Shown: positions 46,977-56,959 of the stretch, one piece after another | How positions within the stretch are numbered: the stretch's first letter is position 1 | Layout of the letters: each line of letters begins with the position of its first letter | Source of the DNA: Streptomyces actuosus | Lineage (GTDB): Bacteria; Actinomycetota; Actinomycetes; Streptomycetales; Streptomycetaceae | NCBI RefSeq assembly: GCF_016921115.1 | Contig: NZ_JAFFZS010000010.1 | Coordinates: 62,001 to 126,000 of the forward strand | Length of the DNA: 64,000 nt | Reading direction: 5' to 3' | Notes under the pieces: generated by a model | What the model saw: only the letters and a program-made list of their open reading frames with translations | What the model was told of the DNA's origin: nothing | Database searches by the model: none | Program-made: the position numbers and the translations under genes

Positions 46977-47091
46977 ACCGGGGGCAGCTCCCGGCGGCGA
47001 CCGGGCCGGCTTCCGCGGCCACCGGGTCGCGGACGACGACGCAGGCCCCGCCGGCGCACCGCGCGGGCGGGGGAGAGAACGAGGAGATGCA

Positions 47092-48243
47092 GTGAGCGTC
47101 ACGGCAGCGAAGGGATTCACGGCGGCGGGCATCGCGGCCGGGATCAAGGAGAACGGCAACCCGGACCTGGCCCTCGTGGTCAACGACGGGCCCCGCCGCG
47201 CCGCCGCGGCCGTCTTCACCTCCAACCGTGTGAAGGCCGCCCCGGTCCTGTGGTCCGAGCAGGTCGTCAGGAGCGGCCAGGTCTCGGCCGTCGTCCTCAA
47301 CTCCGGCGGCGCCAACGCCTGCACCGGCCCCCAGGGCTTCCAGGACACCCACGCCACCGCGGAGAAGGCGGCCGAGGTGCTCGGCCGGGGCGCCGTCGAG
47401 ATCGCCGTGTGCTCCACCGGCCTCATCGGCGTCCTGCTGCCGATGGACAAGGTCCTCGCCGGCATCGGGACGGCCGCGGCCCAGCTGTCCGAGCACGGCG
47501 GCGAGAAGGCCGCCCTCGCCATCAAGACCACCGACACCGTCCACAAGACGTCCGTCGTGACCCGGGACGGCTGGACCGTCGGCGGTATGGCCAAGGGCGC
47601 CGGCATGCTCGCCCCGGGCCTGGCCACCATGCTCGTGGTGCTCACCACCGACGCCGACCTGGACGGCGACGCGCTCGACGGCGCCCTCCGCGCGGCCACC
47701 AGGGTGACCTTCGACCGGGTCGACTCCGACGGCTGCATGTCCACCAACGACACCGTGCTGCTGCTCGCCTCCGGGGCCTCCGGCATCGCCCCCGGGCTCG
47801 CCGAGTTCGCCGAGGCGGTGCGGCAGGTCTGCGACGACCTCGGCCGGCAGCTCATCGGCGACGCCGAGGGTGCCAGCAAGGACATCAAGGTCGAGGTGGT
47901 CAACGCCGCGACCGAGGACGACGCCGTCGAGGTGGGCCGCTCCATCGCCCGCAACAACCTCCTCAAGTGCGCCCTCCACGGCGAGGACCCCAACTGGGGC
48001 CGCGTGCTCTCCGCGATCGGCACCACCCGGGCCGCCTTCGAACCCGACCGGCTCAACGTCGCCATCAACGGCGTCCGGGTCTGCAAGAACGGGTCCGTCG
48101 GGGAGGACCGGGAACTGGTCGACATGCGCTACCGCGAGGTGCACATCGTCGCCGACCTCTCCGCGGGCACCGAGACCGCGACGATCTGGACCAACGACCT
48201 CACCGCCGACTACGTCCACGAGAACAGCGCCTATTCCTCATGA
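47092..48243 (+). CDS. argJ: Bifunctional ornithine acetyltransferase / N-acetylglutamate synthase
   Basis: 383 aa. [28 protein letters not shown] opens the alpha region. The self-cleavage motif is in [15 protein letters not shown], where Thr179 becomes the N-terminal nucleophile of the beta chain. Glycine-rich [11 protein letters not shown] and [16 protein letters not shown] and the C-terminal [10 protein letters not shown] are typical. Recycles the acetyl group between acetylornithine and glutamate. The GTG has GAGGAG 6 bases upstream. It lies 115 bp after argC and overlaps argB by ATGA. Confidence 0.96.
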   Translation: MSVTAAKGFTAAGIAAGIKENGNPDLALVVNDGPRRAAAAVFTSNRVKAAPVLWSEQVVRSGQVSAVVLNSGGANACTGPQGFQDTHATAEKAAEVLGRGAVEIAVCSTGLIGVLLPMDKVLAGIGTAAAQLSEHGGEKAALAIKTTDTVHKTSVVTRDGWTVGGMAKGAGMLAPGLATMLVVLTTDADLDGDALDGALRAATRVTFDRVDSDGCMSTNDTVLLLASGASGIAPGLAEFAEAVRQVCDDLGRQLIGDAEGASKDIKVEVVNAATEDDAVEVGRSIARNNLLKCALHGEDPNWGRVLSAIGTTRAAFEPDRLNVAINGVRVCKNGSVGEDRELVDMRYREVHIVADLSAGTETATIWTNDLTADYVHENSAYSS

Positions 48244-49163
48244 GCACTCGCAAGCACACGGCACTGCCCAAGGCGCAGATCCTCATCGAGGCGCTGCCCT
48301 GGCTGACCCGGCATCACGGCAGGACCGTCGTCATCAAGTTCGGCGGCAACGCCATGGTGGACGAGGAACTGAAGGCCGCCTTCGCCCAGGACGTGGTCTT
48401 CCTGCGCCACGCCGGCCTCAAGCCCGTCGTGGTGCACGGCGGCGGCCCGCAGATCAGCGCGGCCCTCGACCGGCACGGCATCGTCAGCGAGTTCAAGGCC
48501 GGGCTCCGCGTCACCACCGAGGACGCCATGGACGTCGTACGGATGGTGCTCGCCGGACAGGTGCAGCGCGAACTGGTCGGACTGCTCAACCAGCACGGCC
48601 CCCTGGCCGTCGGGATGACCGGCGAGGACGCGCACACCATCACCGCCGTCAAGCACCGGCCGGAGATCGACGGCGAGCCGGTCGACATCGGCCGGGTCGG
48701 TGAGATCACCGGGATCGACACGGGCGCGATCGAGGCGCTGCTGGCCGACGGCCGGATCCCCGTCGTGTCCTCGATCGCCCGCTCCCAGGACGACGGGCAC
48801 GTCTACAACGTCAACGCCGACACGGCGGCGGCCGCTCTCGCCGCCGCCCTGGGCGCCGAGACCCTGATGGTCCTCACCGATGTCGAGGGCCTCTACGAGG
48901 ACTGGCCCCACTCGGACGAGGTGATCAGCCGCCTCACCGCCTCCCAGCTGGAGAAACTGCTGCCGGAGCTGAGTTCCGGCATGGTCCCGAAGATGGAGGG
49001 CTGCCTGCACGCCGTCCGCAACGGCGTACGCACCGCGCGCGTCATCGACGGCCGCGTCCAGCACTCGATCCTGCTGGAGATCTTCACCGACGAGGGCATC
49101 GGCACGATGGTCGTGCCCGACGGGACCGCGGCCGCCGTACCGGCCGCACAGGGGGAGTCATGA
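48240..49163 (+). CDS. argB: N-acetylglutamate kinase
   Basis: 307 aa amino-acid kinase fold. [12 protein letters not shown] is the phosphate-binding lysine strand, [14 protein letters not shown] the substrate loop, [34 protein letters not shown] the ATP site. The N-terminal extension ([22 protein letters not shown]) is the mobile helix of arginine-inhibited, hexameric kinases, so feedback control by arginine is likely. Overlaps argJ and argD by 4 bp each. Confidence 0.97.
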   Translation: MSTRKHTALPKAQILIEALPWLTRHHGRTVVIKFGGNAMVDEELKAAFAQDVVFLRHAGLKPVVVHGGGPQISAALDRHGIVSEFKAGLRVTTEDAMDVVRMVLAGQVQRELVGLLNQHGPLAVGMTGEDAHTITAVKHRPEIDGEPVDIGRVGEITGIDTGAIEALLADGRIPVVSSIARSQDDGHVYNVNADTAAAALAAALGAETLMVLTDVEGLYEDWPHSDEVISRLTASQLEKLLPELSSGMVPKMEGCLHAVRNGVRTARVIDGRVQHSILLEIFTDEGIGTMVVPDGTAAAVPAAQGES

Positions 49164-50344
49164 GCAACCGGGAACTGACCGCGCGGTGGCAGGGCGCGCT
49201 CATGGAGAACTACGGCACCCCGCGGCTGCCCCTGGTGCGCGGTGCGGGCACCACGGTGTGGGACGCCGACGGCCGCGCCTACGCCGACTACGTCGGCGGC
49301 ATCGCCACCAACGCCCTGGGACACGCCCACCCGGCCGTCGTCGAGGCCGTCAGCCGCCAGATCGGCTCCCTCGGCCACATCTCCAACCTGTTCCTCGCCG
49401 AACCCACCGTCGCCCTCGCCGAGCGGCTGCTCCAGCTCTTCGGCCGGGAGGGCCGGGTCTTCTTCTGCAACTCCGGCGCCGAGGCCAACGAGGCCGCGTT
49501 CAAGATCGGCCGGCTCACCGGCCGGACCCACATGGTCGCCACCACCGGCGGCTTCCACGGCCGCACCATGGGCGCCCTCGCGCTCACCGGCCAGCCCGCC
49601 AAGCAGGAGCCCTTCCTGCCGCTGCCCGGCGACGTCACCCACGTGCCCTACGGCGACGCGCAGGCGCTGGCCGCGGCGGTGACGGACGAGACGGCCCTGG
49701 TCGTCATCGAGCCGATCCAGGGCGAGAACGGCGTCGTGGTCCCGCCGGCCGGCTATCTGAAGGCGGCCCGAGCGATCACCGCCGCCACCGGCGCCCTGCT
49801 GGTGCTCGACGAGGTGCAGACCGGCGTCGGCCGCACCGGGCACTGGTTCGCGTACCAGGCCCACGAGGGGGTGCTGCCGGACGTCGTCACCCTCGCCAAG
49901 CAGCTCGGCGGCGGGCTGCCGCTCGGCGCGACCGTCGCCTTCGGCCGGGCCGCCGACCTGCTCCGGCCCGGCCAGCACGGCACCACCTTCGGCGGGAACC
50001 CGGTCGCCTGCGCCGCCGGGCTCGCCGTCCTCGACACCATCGCGGGCGAGGGACTGCTGGAGAACGTCAAGGCGCAGAGCGAGAAGCTCCGCGAGGGAAT
50101 CGAGGGCCTCGGCCACCCGCTGATCGACTATGTGCGGGGCGCCGGCCTGCTCCTGGGTATCGTGCTCACCGGGCCGCACGCGCAGCAGGTGCAGCAGGCG
50201 GCCCAGGAGGCCGGTTTCCTGGTGAACGCGCCCGCCCCCGACGTCGTCCGGCTCATGCCGGCGCTGAACATCGGCGACGACGCGGTGGACGCCTTCCTCG
50301 GGGCGCTGCCCGGCATCCTGGACGTGGCCGACGGGGACGGATGA
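49160..50344 (+). CDS. argD: Acetylornithine aminotransferase
   Basis: 394 aa class III PLP aminotransferase. [34 protein letters not shown], the Asp and Gln strand [17 protein letters not shown], and the PLP lysine in [17 protein letters not shown] followed by [21 protein letters not shown]. Converts N-acetylglutamate semialdehyde to N-acetylornithine. Translationally coupled to argB (ATGA) and 18 bp before argR. Confidence 0.96.
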   Translation: MSNRELTARWQGALMENYGTPRLPLVRGAGTTVWDADGRAYADYVGGIATNALGHAHPAVVEAVSRQIGSLGHISNLFLAEPTVALAERLLQLFGREGRVFFCNSGAEANEAAFKIGRLTGRTHMVATTGGFHGRTMGALALTGQPAKQEPFLPLPGDVTHVPYGDAQALAAAVTDETALVVIEPIQGENGVVVPPAGYLKAARAITAATGALLVLDEVQTGVGRTGHWFAYQAHEGVLPDVVTLAKQLGGGLPLGATVAFGRAADLLRPGQHGTTFGGNPVACAAGLAVLDTIAGEGLLENVKAQSEKLREGIEGLGHPLIDYVRGAGLLLGIVLTGPHAQQVQQAAQEAGFLVNAPAPDVVRLMPALNIGDDAVDAFLGALPGILDVADGDG

Positions 50345-50362
50345 TCCGGAGATTGGGAGACG

Positions 50363-50902
50363 ATGAGCCAGGCGCAGGACCACGAGCAGACGTCCGGGCC
50401 CGCCGTGCCGCAGACCCGAACCGCCCGCCACCGCCGGATCGTGGACATCCTCAACCGGCAGCCGGTGCGCAGCCAGAGCCAGTTGGCCAAGCTGCTGGCC
50501 GACGACGGGCTGAGCGTCACGCAGGCGACCCTCTCCCGGGACCTCGACGAGCTCAACGCGGTGAAGATCCGCAACACCGACGGAGATCTCATCTACGCGG
50601 TGCCGAGCGAGGGGGGTTTCCGCACCCCGCGGGCGCCACTGGGCGGGTCGGCGAAGGAAGAGCGGATGCGGCGCCTGTCGCAGGAGCTGCTGATCTCCGC
50701 CGAGGCCTCCGCCAACCTGGTGGTGCTGCGGACCCCGCCCGGGGCCGCCCAGTTCCTGGCCTCGGCCATCGACCAGGCCGAGCTGCAGGACATCCTGGGG
50801 ACGATCGCCGGTGACGACACACTGCTGCTGATCAGCCGTGATCCGAGCGGCGGGCAGGCTCTGGCCGACCACCTGCTGCGGCTGGCCCAGAACAGCCACT
50901 GA
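50363..50902 (+). CDS. argR: Arginine repressor
   Basis: 179 aa. N-terminal winged HTH (about 20-85): [49 protein letters not shown]. The C-terminal hexamerisation and arginine-binding core (about 105-178) has [42 protein letters not shown]. Last gene of argCJBDR, so it represses its own operon through the argC operator and probably argH through a similar site. Followed by a terminator. Confidence 0.97.
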   Translation: MSQAQDHEQTSGPAVPQTRTARHRRIVDILNRQPVRSQSQLAKLLADDGLSVTQATLSRDLDELNAVKIRNTDGDLIYAVPSEGGFRTPRAPLGGSAKEERMRRLSQELLISAEASANLVVLRTPPGAAQFLASAIDQAELQDILGTIAGDDTLLLISRDPSGGQALADHLLRLAQNSH

Positions 50903-50903
50903 G

Positions 50904-50938
50904 GGGTGCCGCGGGTCACCCGCGGTACCGCGGCACCC
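50904..50938 (+). terminator. Terminator of argCJBDR
   Basis: Perfect 11-bp stem GGGTGCCGCGG / CCGCGGCACCC starting two bases after the argR stop, with an inner CCGCGGGT/ACCCGCGG alternative pairing. The region from here to 51169 shows no gene. Confidence 0.82.
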
Positions 50939-51169
50939 GTTGCGGGGCCGGACGCCTCCGGCGTTCCCGGTCCTCCCCGCAGGCACTCCGCCGGTTCCCG
51001 TACGCGCTCCGGGGCGACCGGCCGTCCTTGGCGATCCCGGTCGCCGGACGATCCCGGTCGGGCGGAGGCCGCGCGGCGGCGCGGTCCCGGCCGGGACCGG
51101 CCCGGCCGCACCGATCGGCCCGGCCGCACCGCCCAGCCGGTCGGCCCGGCAGCCCGGGCCGGGGGCCGT

Positions 51170-51970
51170 TCAGCCCAGCCGCGCCGCCAACCCGTCCGTG
51201 CACCGCACCTCGTCACCCGCGGTGATGAGCAGCGCCTCCACCTCGGGCAAGGACTCCAGCCACGTCAGCCCGGCCCGCGACCCCATCGCGAACGCCGCGG
51301 TCGCCCAGCAGTCCACCCAGGTCAGCGAGGGGCCCACCACGGTCACCGCCACCAGGTCCGTCACGGCGGACCGGCCGGTGCGCGGGTCGACGATGTGGGC
51401 ACCCCGCTCCGCCGTACCGGACGTGGCGACGGCCAGCCGGTCGACGCCGGCCGCGGAGATCACCGCTGCCAGCCCGCCCGGCCGCAGCGGGTCGGCGATG
51501 CCGACGCGCCACGGGCGCCCGGGCCCCGGCATCCCGGCCATCTGGACGTCCCCGCCGCCGTTGACGCTGACGCCGGCCGCGCCGGCGGCCATCAGCGTGT
51601 CCGCCGCTCGCTCGGCCGCCCAGCCCTTGACGATCCCCGTCGGGTCGAGGCGGCCGGCATAGCGCCGGCTGAACCAGCCGTCGCTGACCCGCTCGGCCTC
51701 GGCGGCCAGTTCCAGCACGTCGGCGACCTCGGGGTCGCACTCCTCCACGGTCAGCTCACCGCGGGCCAGCCGGGAGATCTGGCTGTTCTCCCGGTAGGTG
51801 CTGTACACCTCGTCGACGCGATGCAGTTCGGCGACCGCCTCGTCGAGGGCCGCCCGTACCGCATCGGGATCCCCGCCGCGGACGTCGAAGGAGAAGACCG
51901 TCCCCATGACCTCCTCCGCCCGACGTACCGCGGCGGGAGCCTGTTCCGAACCTTCCACCGGCTCAGTCAC
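51170..51970 (-). CDS. apbE: FAD:protein FMN transferase (ApbE family)
   Basis: 266 aa. EEVMGTVFSFDVRGGDPDAVRAALDEA, then VYSTYRENSQISRLARGE, GWFSRRYAGRLDPTGIVKGWAAERA, SVNGGGDVQMAG and the C-terminal metal-site block WVDCWATAAFAMG fit ApbE. The enzyme transfers FMN from FAD to Thr in D-x-x-(S/T)-G-A-T motifs. The genes just upstream encode three such motifs. There is no signal peptide or lipobox, so modification may occur before export, or the protein may leave the cell without a visible signal. The GTG overlaps the FMN-binding gene stop by 8 bp. Confidence 0.9.
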   Translation of the reverse strand: MTEPVEGSEQAPAAVRRAEEVMGTVFSFDVRGGDPDAVRAALDEAVAELHRVDEVYSTYRENSQISRLARGELTVEECDPEVADVLELAAEAERVSDGWFSRRYAGRLDPTGIVKGWAAERAADTLMAAGAAGVSVNGGGDVQMAGMPGPGRPWRVGIADPLRPGGLAAVISAAGVDRLAVATSGTAERGAHIVDPRTGRSAVTDLVAVTVVGPSLTWVDCWATAAFAMGSRAGLTWLESLPEVEALLITAGDEVRCTDGLAARLG

Positions 51971-52724
51971 CGATCCGGTCCAGAGCCGACTGGAGCGACT
52001 GCCGGTACCCGGTGCTGGTGTACGTCGCCCCCGAGACCGCGTCGATGTCCGCGCTGCCCGCCGCGACGGCCTCCCGGCCGAGCCGGGGCAGGGCGTCGTC
52101 GCTGATCTGGTCGCTGCGCCCGCCCCGGGGCGCCTGGACCGCCTCGGCCCGGGTGATCCGGCCGCCGCTGACGGTGACGCGTACCTGCACGGGACCGTAC
52201 CGGGTCTGCGCCACGTCGCCGGTCACGGTCCGGGCGGCTGCCGAGGCGCCACCGGAACCGCCCGAGCCGGCCGTCTTCGCCCGGTCCAGCGCGGACTGCA
52301 GCGACTGCCGGTACCCGGTGCTCGTGTACGTCGCCCCGGAGACCGCGTCGATCTGCGCGCTCTGCGCCGCGACCGCCTCCTCGTTGAGCCGGGGGACCGC
52401 CATCGCCGTGATCTGGTCGCTGCGCCCGCCCCGGGGCGCCTCGACGGCCTCGGCCCGGGTGATCCGGCCGCCGCTCACCGTGATCCGGACCTGCACCGTC
52501 CCGTACTGGGTCCGGGCGGCCTCGCCGGTGACCGTGCCGCCGCCGACGGCCCGGGCGCCGCCCTGCGGCGACTCCTGTCCCGCCGCCGTGGCCTGCGGCA
52601 GCGCCCCGCCCGCCGCCTGCGCGGACGGCCCGGACGCCGGTTTCAACGACAGCAGCAGTACGATCCCGGACACGGTGGCCGCGGTCGCGAGCACGACGCG
52701 CCGCACGGGGTGACTCTTCCTCAT
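51963..52724 (-). CDS. Exported protein with two tandem FMN-binding domains
   Basis: 253 aa. An N-terminal membrane/signal helix (RRVVLATAATVSGIVLLLSL, about 8-27), a Gly/Ala/Gln linker, then FMN-binding domains at about 64-148 and 166-250. The two domains are close duplicates. Each carries DAVSGATYT, with predicted flavinylated Thr132 and Thr234. The domains are joined by a Gly/Ser/Ala linker. As in NqrC/RnfG and extracytosolic flavinyl-transfer systems, it should carry electrons outside the membrane. It lies between the transmembrane reductase and apbE in one operon. Start MRKSHPVRR chosen by match to its paralogue. Confidence 0.9.
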   Translation of the reverse strand: MRKSHPVRRVVLATAATVSGIVLLLSLKPASGPSAQAAGGALPQATAAGQESPQGGARAVGGGTVTGEAARTQYGTVQVRITVSGGRITRAEAVEAPRGGRSDQITAMAVPRLNEEAVAAQSAQIDAVSGATYTSTGYRQSLQSALDRAKTAGSGGSGGASAAARTVTGDVAQTRYGPVQVRVTVSGGRITRAEAVQAPRGGRSDQISDDALPRLGREAVAAGSADIDAVSGATYTSTGYRQSLQSALDRIGD

Positions 52725-52779
52725 CGCTCCCACAGCTCCTGAAGACCGCATTCGACGCGGTGTGGTGACGGTCTGCCGC

Positions 52780-54162
52780 TCACATGGCGAACGACTCGTG
52801 ATGGATGCGGCGGGCGGGGACGCCGGCACCGCGCAGGGCCTCGTAGACCGACTGCGCGAAACCGGGCGGCCCGCACATGAACACGTCATGCTCGTCGATG
52901 TCGGGCAGTTTCTGCCGCAGCCGCTCCGCCGAGATGTCGGGGCGTGCCCCGTCCGGGCTGTTGACCGCGTACATCAGCCGCGCCCCGCGCTCGTCGGCGA
53001 TGGAGGCCAGCTCGTCCCACAGCGCCAGGTCCTGGGTGCTGTTGGCCCGGTAGAGCAGTGTCAGGTCCCCCGAGGCCGCCGGCAGCGTCTCGAACAGGGC
53101 CCGCATCGGCGTGATGCCGACCCCGCCCGCGACCAGCAGCACCTTGCCGCGGCTGCGGCGCCCCGCGGTCAGCGCACCGTAGGGGCCCTCGGCCCATACG
53201 CGTGTGCCGGGCTCCAGCTCCCGCAACCGGGCGCTGTGGTCGCCGATCGCCTTCACCGTGATCCGCAGCACGTCCGGGCGCGGAGCCGCCGACAGCGAGT
53301 AGGGGTGCGAACTGAACCGCATGCCCGGGGCCAGGAACCGCCAGCGGAAGAACTGCCCGGCCTCCGCGCCCATCCGGTGCAGCCGCCTCCCGCCGATCAG
53401 TACCGACACGATGCCCGGCGTCTCCTCGATCACCGCCTCGACCCGCATCCGGTGACGCAGGTTCAGCCGGATCGGCGTCAGCACGCGGAACCACAGCATC
53501 AGCGCGGTGACGGAGCCGTACAGGCCGTACCAGAAGGTCCTGGCGGCCGGCTCGACGGCGAAGTCGTTGCCGGTGCTGATCTGGTGCCAGAACGTCAGGA
53601 ACACCGCCGCGTACGTCAGCAGGTGGATGTGGTACCAGGCGTCGTACGGCAGCAGGCGGCGGATCCCGCCGACCGAGACCAGACCGATGAGCAGCAGCAG
53701 GCCGGTGCCGAGTGCCGCCTTGCCCATGTCCGGCAGCTGCTCGACCGAGTCGATCGTCTGCCGGACGATGTCGCCGAGCGACCGGCCCTGCTGGAGCGCG
53801 TAACCCCACATGGTCAGGAAGACGTGCGCGAGCACCAGGCAGATCGTGTAGCGGCCGGTCATCGCGTGCCAGCGGGCCACCCGGTCCGAGCCCACCCGTC
53901 GTTCCAGCGCGGGCACCCGGGCCATCTGGAGCACCACGAGCGCCATGAGGTAGCCGGCGAGGAGCCCGGTGATGCGCCCGGCGTTGAGGATCCGGCCGGT
54001 GTCGTCCGCGATGGACGGCGTGTTCCGCCACCACAGCCACAGAACGCCCGCGGCGCCCGCCCATACGGCGAGCACCAGCGGGACGGCGGGGGAGCGCCGC
54101 GGGCGGATGCGGCGCATCGTCTGACGGCGGGCGGCACGGCCGCCGGCGAGCGTGGTGGTCAC
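52780..54162 (-). CDS. Transmembrane haem/flavin oxidoreductase (ferric reductase-like), copy A
   Basis: 460 aa. The N-terminal ferric-reductase-like membrane domain (about 20-230) has His residues on helices positioned for two haems: RWHAMTGRY, VLAHVFLTMWG, YHIHLLTYAAVFLTFWHQ. The cytosolic FNR-like part (about 240-460) has FAD-binding FFRWRFLAPG and HPYSLSAAP, NAD(P)-binding AGGVGITPMRALF, and the C-terminal MCGPPGFAQSVYEALR then HHESFAM. It would move electrons from NAD(P)H via FAD and haem across the membrane, here most likely to the FMN-binding partner encoded next. The GTG follows GGAGG at 4 bases. Confidence 0.9.
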   Translation of the reverse strand: MTTTLAGGRAARRQTMRRIRPRRSPAVPLVLAVWAGAAGVLWLWWRNTPSIADDTGRILNAGRITGLLAGYLMALVVLQMARVPALERRVGSDRVARWHAMTGRYTICLVLAHVFLTMWGYALQQGRSLGDIVRQTIDSVEQLPDMGKAALGTGLLLLIGLVSVGGIRRLLPYDAWYHIHLLTYAAVFLTFWHQISTGNDFAVEPAARTFWYGLYGSVTALMLWFRVLTPIRLNLRHRMRVEAVIEETPGIVSVLIGGRRLHRMGAEAGQFFRWRFLAPGMRFSSHPYSLSAAPRPDVLRITVKAIGDHSARLRELEPGTRVWAEGPYGALTAGRRSRGKVLLVAGGVGITPMRALFETLPAASGDLTLLYRANSTQDLALWDELASIADERGARLMYAVNSPDGARPDISAERLRQKLPDIDEHDVFMCGPPGFAQSVYEALRGAGVPARRIHHESFAM

Positions 54163-54221
54163 GGTTCCTCCGTGGGGACGGGACCCTTGGCCCACAGATA
54201 CGTGCCATGCCACAGGAGTGT

Positions 54222-54686
54222 TCAGAGCCCGACCGAGTCCAGAGCGGACTGGAGCGACTGGCGGTACCCGGTGCTCGTGTACGTCGCCCCCGACACCGTG
54301 TCGATGTTCGCGCTCTGCGCGGCGAGTGCCTCGCGTCGCAGCTGGGGGATGGCGTAGCTGCTGATCTCCTGGTCGCGGCGGTTCTCCGTCGGATAGGTGA
54401 CCGCGGTGACCTCCGTCAGCTTCCCGTCCTGGATGGTGATGCGCACCTGGACCGGGCCCCAGCGGGTGTCCACCGAGTCGCCGGTGACGGTCCGGCTCCC
54501 GGTCGTGCCGCTGGTGCCGCCCGAACCGGCCGCACTGCTGGAGCTGCTGGTCGGCGCGGGGGTGCCGACGGCCAGGGCCGGAGCGGTGTGCGGCTTCAGC
54601 GACAGCAGCAGCACCAGCCCGGAGACGGTGGCGGCACTCGCCAGCACGATCCGGCGCAGCGGGCGGCTCTTCCTCAACGCGTGCAC
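54222..54686 (-). CDS. Exported FMN-binding domain protein (single domain)
   Basis: 154 aa. N-terminal hydrophobic helix (RRIVLASAATVSGLVLLLSL, about 11-30), a Ser/Thr/Gly-rich linker with a run of six Ser (about 46-64), then one FMN-binding domain (about 66-152). Its DTVSGATYT site predicts FMN on Thr135. It is a clear paralogue of the two-domain protein downstream. GTG 54686 has GAGG 7 bases upstream. It lies 9 bp after the second reductase gene, so the pair mirrors the reductase A/two-domain pair. Confidence 0.9.
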   Translation of the reverse strand: MHALRKSRPLRRIVLASAATVSGLVLLLSLKPHTAPALAVGTPAPTSSSSSAAGSGGTSGTTGSRTVTGDSVDTRWGPVQVRITIQDGKLTEVTAVTYPTENRRDQEISSYAIPQLRREALAAQSANIDTVSGATYTSTGYRQSLQSALDSVGL

Positions 54687-54695
54687 GGGCAGACC

Positions 54696-56048
54696 TCACA
54701 GCTCGAAGGACTCGTGGTGGATACGGCGGTCCGGCACCCCGGCGTCGCGCAGCTCCCGGTACAGGTCCCGGGCGAAGCCGTGGGGACCGCACAGGTAGAC
54801 GTCGTGCGCGGCGAGGTCCGGGAAGGTCGCGGCCAGGGAACGGGCCGTCAGGTCGGGGCGCTCCCCGTGCGGGCCGTTGAGCGCGTACAGCACCCTCCCG
54901 CCCCGCCAGCGCGCGATCGCCTCCAGCTCTCCGCCCAGCGCGAGGTCCTCCGCGCGGCGCGCCCGGTACAGCAGGCTCACCTCGCCCGGCAGCGTCTCGA
55001 ACAGCGCCCGCAGCGGGGTGATGCCGACGCCGCCCGCGATCAGCAGCGACTTCGGCGCCCGCTGCCGGCCGGCCGTCAGGGACCCGTACGGCCCCTCGGC
55101 CCACACCCGGGTGCCGGGCCGCAGCAGCGCCACGCCCGCGCTGTGCGCGCCGAGCGCCTTGACGGTGATCCGCATCCGGTCCTCGCGCGGCGGGGCCGAC
55201 AGGGAGTACGGCGTCGACGTCCGGGCCAGCCCGGCCCCGAGGAACCGCCAGCGGAAGAACTGCCCGGCCTGTGCGCCCAGTTCCTCCAGCCGCTGCCCGC
55301 GGACCACGACCGAGTACACGCCGGGCGCCTCCTGGTGCACCGACTCCACCTGCAGCCGGTGCCGGAGGTTGAGCCGGACCGGCACGAGGACGCGGAACCA
55401 CAGCACGAGCGCCGCCACACCCAGGTACAGCGCGTACCAGGCGGCCGTCGCCGCGGTGCTGCCGGCGAAGTCGTTGCCGAGGGCCAGCTGGTGGCCGAAG
55501 GAGAGGAACACGGCGGCGTAGGTGAGGAGGTGCACGTAGTACCAGAACTCGTAGCTGGTACGGCGGCGCGCGGCACGCACGGAGGTGACGCCGACTGCGA
55601 GGAGTATCAGCGTGGCCGCGGTCGCCTTCAGCATCTCCGGGTAGTCCAGGACCACGGTGACCGCCTCGTGCCACAGTGTCTGCCGGTCCTGGGCGGCGTA
55701 CCCGGCCAGGATCAGCACCACGTGCGCCAGCAGCAGGAACATGGTGTAGCGGCCGGCCATCGCGTGCCAGCGGGCCACCCGGTCGGAGCCGATCCGGCGC
55801 TCCAGCAGCGGAACGCGGGCCATCAGGCCGACGAGGACCACGCACGCGTAGCCGCACAGCAGCCCCGTGATCCGCCCCGCCCCCGTCAGCCAGCCCGCCG
55901 CCCCGACCACGGAGCCGGTGTCCGCCCACCACAGGGCGATCACGGCCGCGGCACCGGCCCACAGCAGGGCCAGCAGCGGGGCTGCCGGGGAGCGCCGGGC
56001 CGGCGGCACCACGGGCGGTGCCGTCCGCCGCTCGTACACGGTGGTCAT
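54696..56048 (-). CDS. Transmembrane haem/flavin oxidoreductase (ferric reductase-like), copy B
   Basis: 450 aa. Same architecture as copy A: haem-ligand His blocks RWHAMAGRY, LLLAHVVLI, YYVHLLTYAAVFLSFGHQ, then FNR-like FFRWRFLGAG, TPYSLSAPP, AGGVGITPLRALF and CGPHGFARDLYRELR, HHESFEL. The two copies are alike along their length, so the [reductase plus FMN protein] unit was duplicated. First gene of the minus-strand redox operon, and divergent from the response-regulator gene with palindromic and 11-bp-spaced repeats between them. Confidence 0.9.
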   Translation of the reverse strand: MTTVYERRTAPPVVPPARRSPAAPLLALLWAGAAAVIALWWADTGSVVGAAGWLTGAGRITGLLCGYACVVLVGLMARVPLLERRIGSDRVARWHAMAGRYTMFLLLAHVVLILAGYAAQDRQTLWHEAVTVVLDYPEMLKATAATLILLAVGVTSVRAARRRTSYEFWYYVHLLTYAAVFLSFGHQLALGNDFAGSTAATAAWYALYLGVAALVLWFRVLVPVRLNLRHRLQVESVHQEAPGVYSVVVRGQRLEELGAQAGQFFRWRFLGAGLARTSTPYSLSAPPREDRMRITVKALGAHSAGVALLRPGTRVWAEGPYGSLTAGRQRAPKSLLIAGGVGITPLRALFETLPGEVSLLYRARRAEDLALGGELEAIARWRGGRVLYALNGPHGERPDLTARSLAATFPDLAAHDVYLCGPHGFARDLYRELRDAGVPDRRIHHESFEL

Positions 56049-56097
56049 CAGTCGCGTCCTTTCGCCGTTCCGGGACGCAACTCTGCGCGCCGAACCT

Positions 56098-56162
56098 CTC
56101 AGAGCGCTCTGAGAAAGCGGCTCCCGGGGGCGACTCAGAGGAGACTCAGAGGCTTCTCAGAC
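56098..56162. promoter_or_regulatory. Candidate response-regulator operator: 18-bp palindrome plus three 11-bp-phased repeats
   Basis: TCTCAGAGCGCTCTGAGA (56098-56115) is a perfect palindrome. CTCAGA recurs at 56135, 56146 and 56157, exactly 11 bp apart; the first two are within the longer GACTCAGAG. OmpR/PhoB-type regulators bind 11-bp-phased direct repeats. It lies in the 170-bp divergent region between redox operon and two-component genes, so both could be controlled. Confidence 0.72.
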
Positions 56163-56218
56163 GCACGTCACCCTGGTCAGGAGGGATCCTGGGAGAAGTC
56201 ACGATCCTTGAAGGAGCC

Positions 56219-56955
<737 letters not shown>

Positions 56956-56959
<4 letters not shown>

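Noticed and set aside
51980..54330. Repeated DNA around CGACTGCCGGTACCCGGTGC in three places, suggesting an insertion sequence
   Set aside because: The repeats are the coding sequence for the three homologous FMN-binding domain C-termini; gene and domain duplication explains them.
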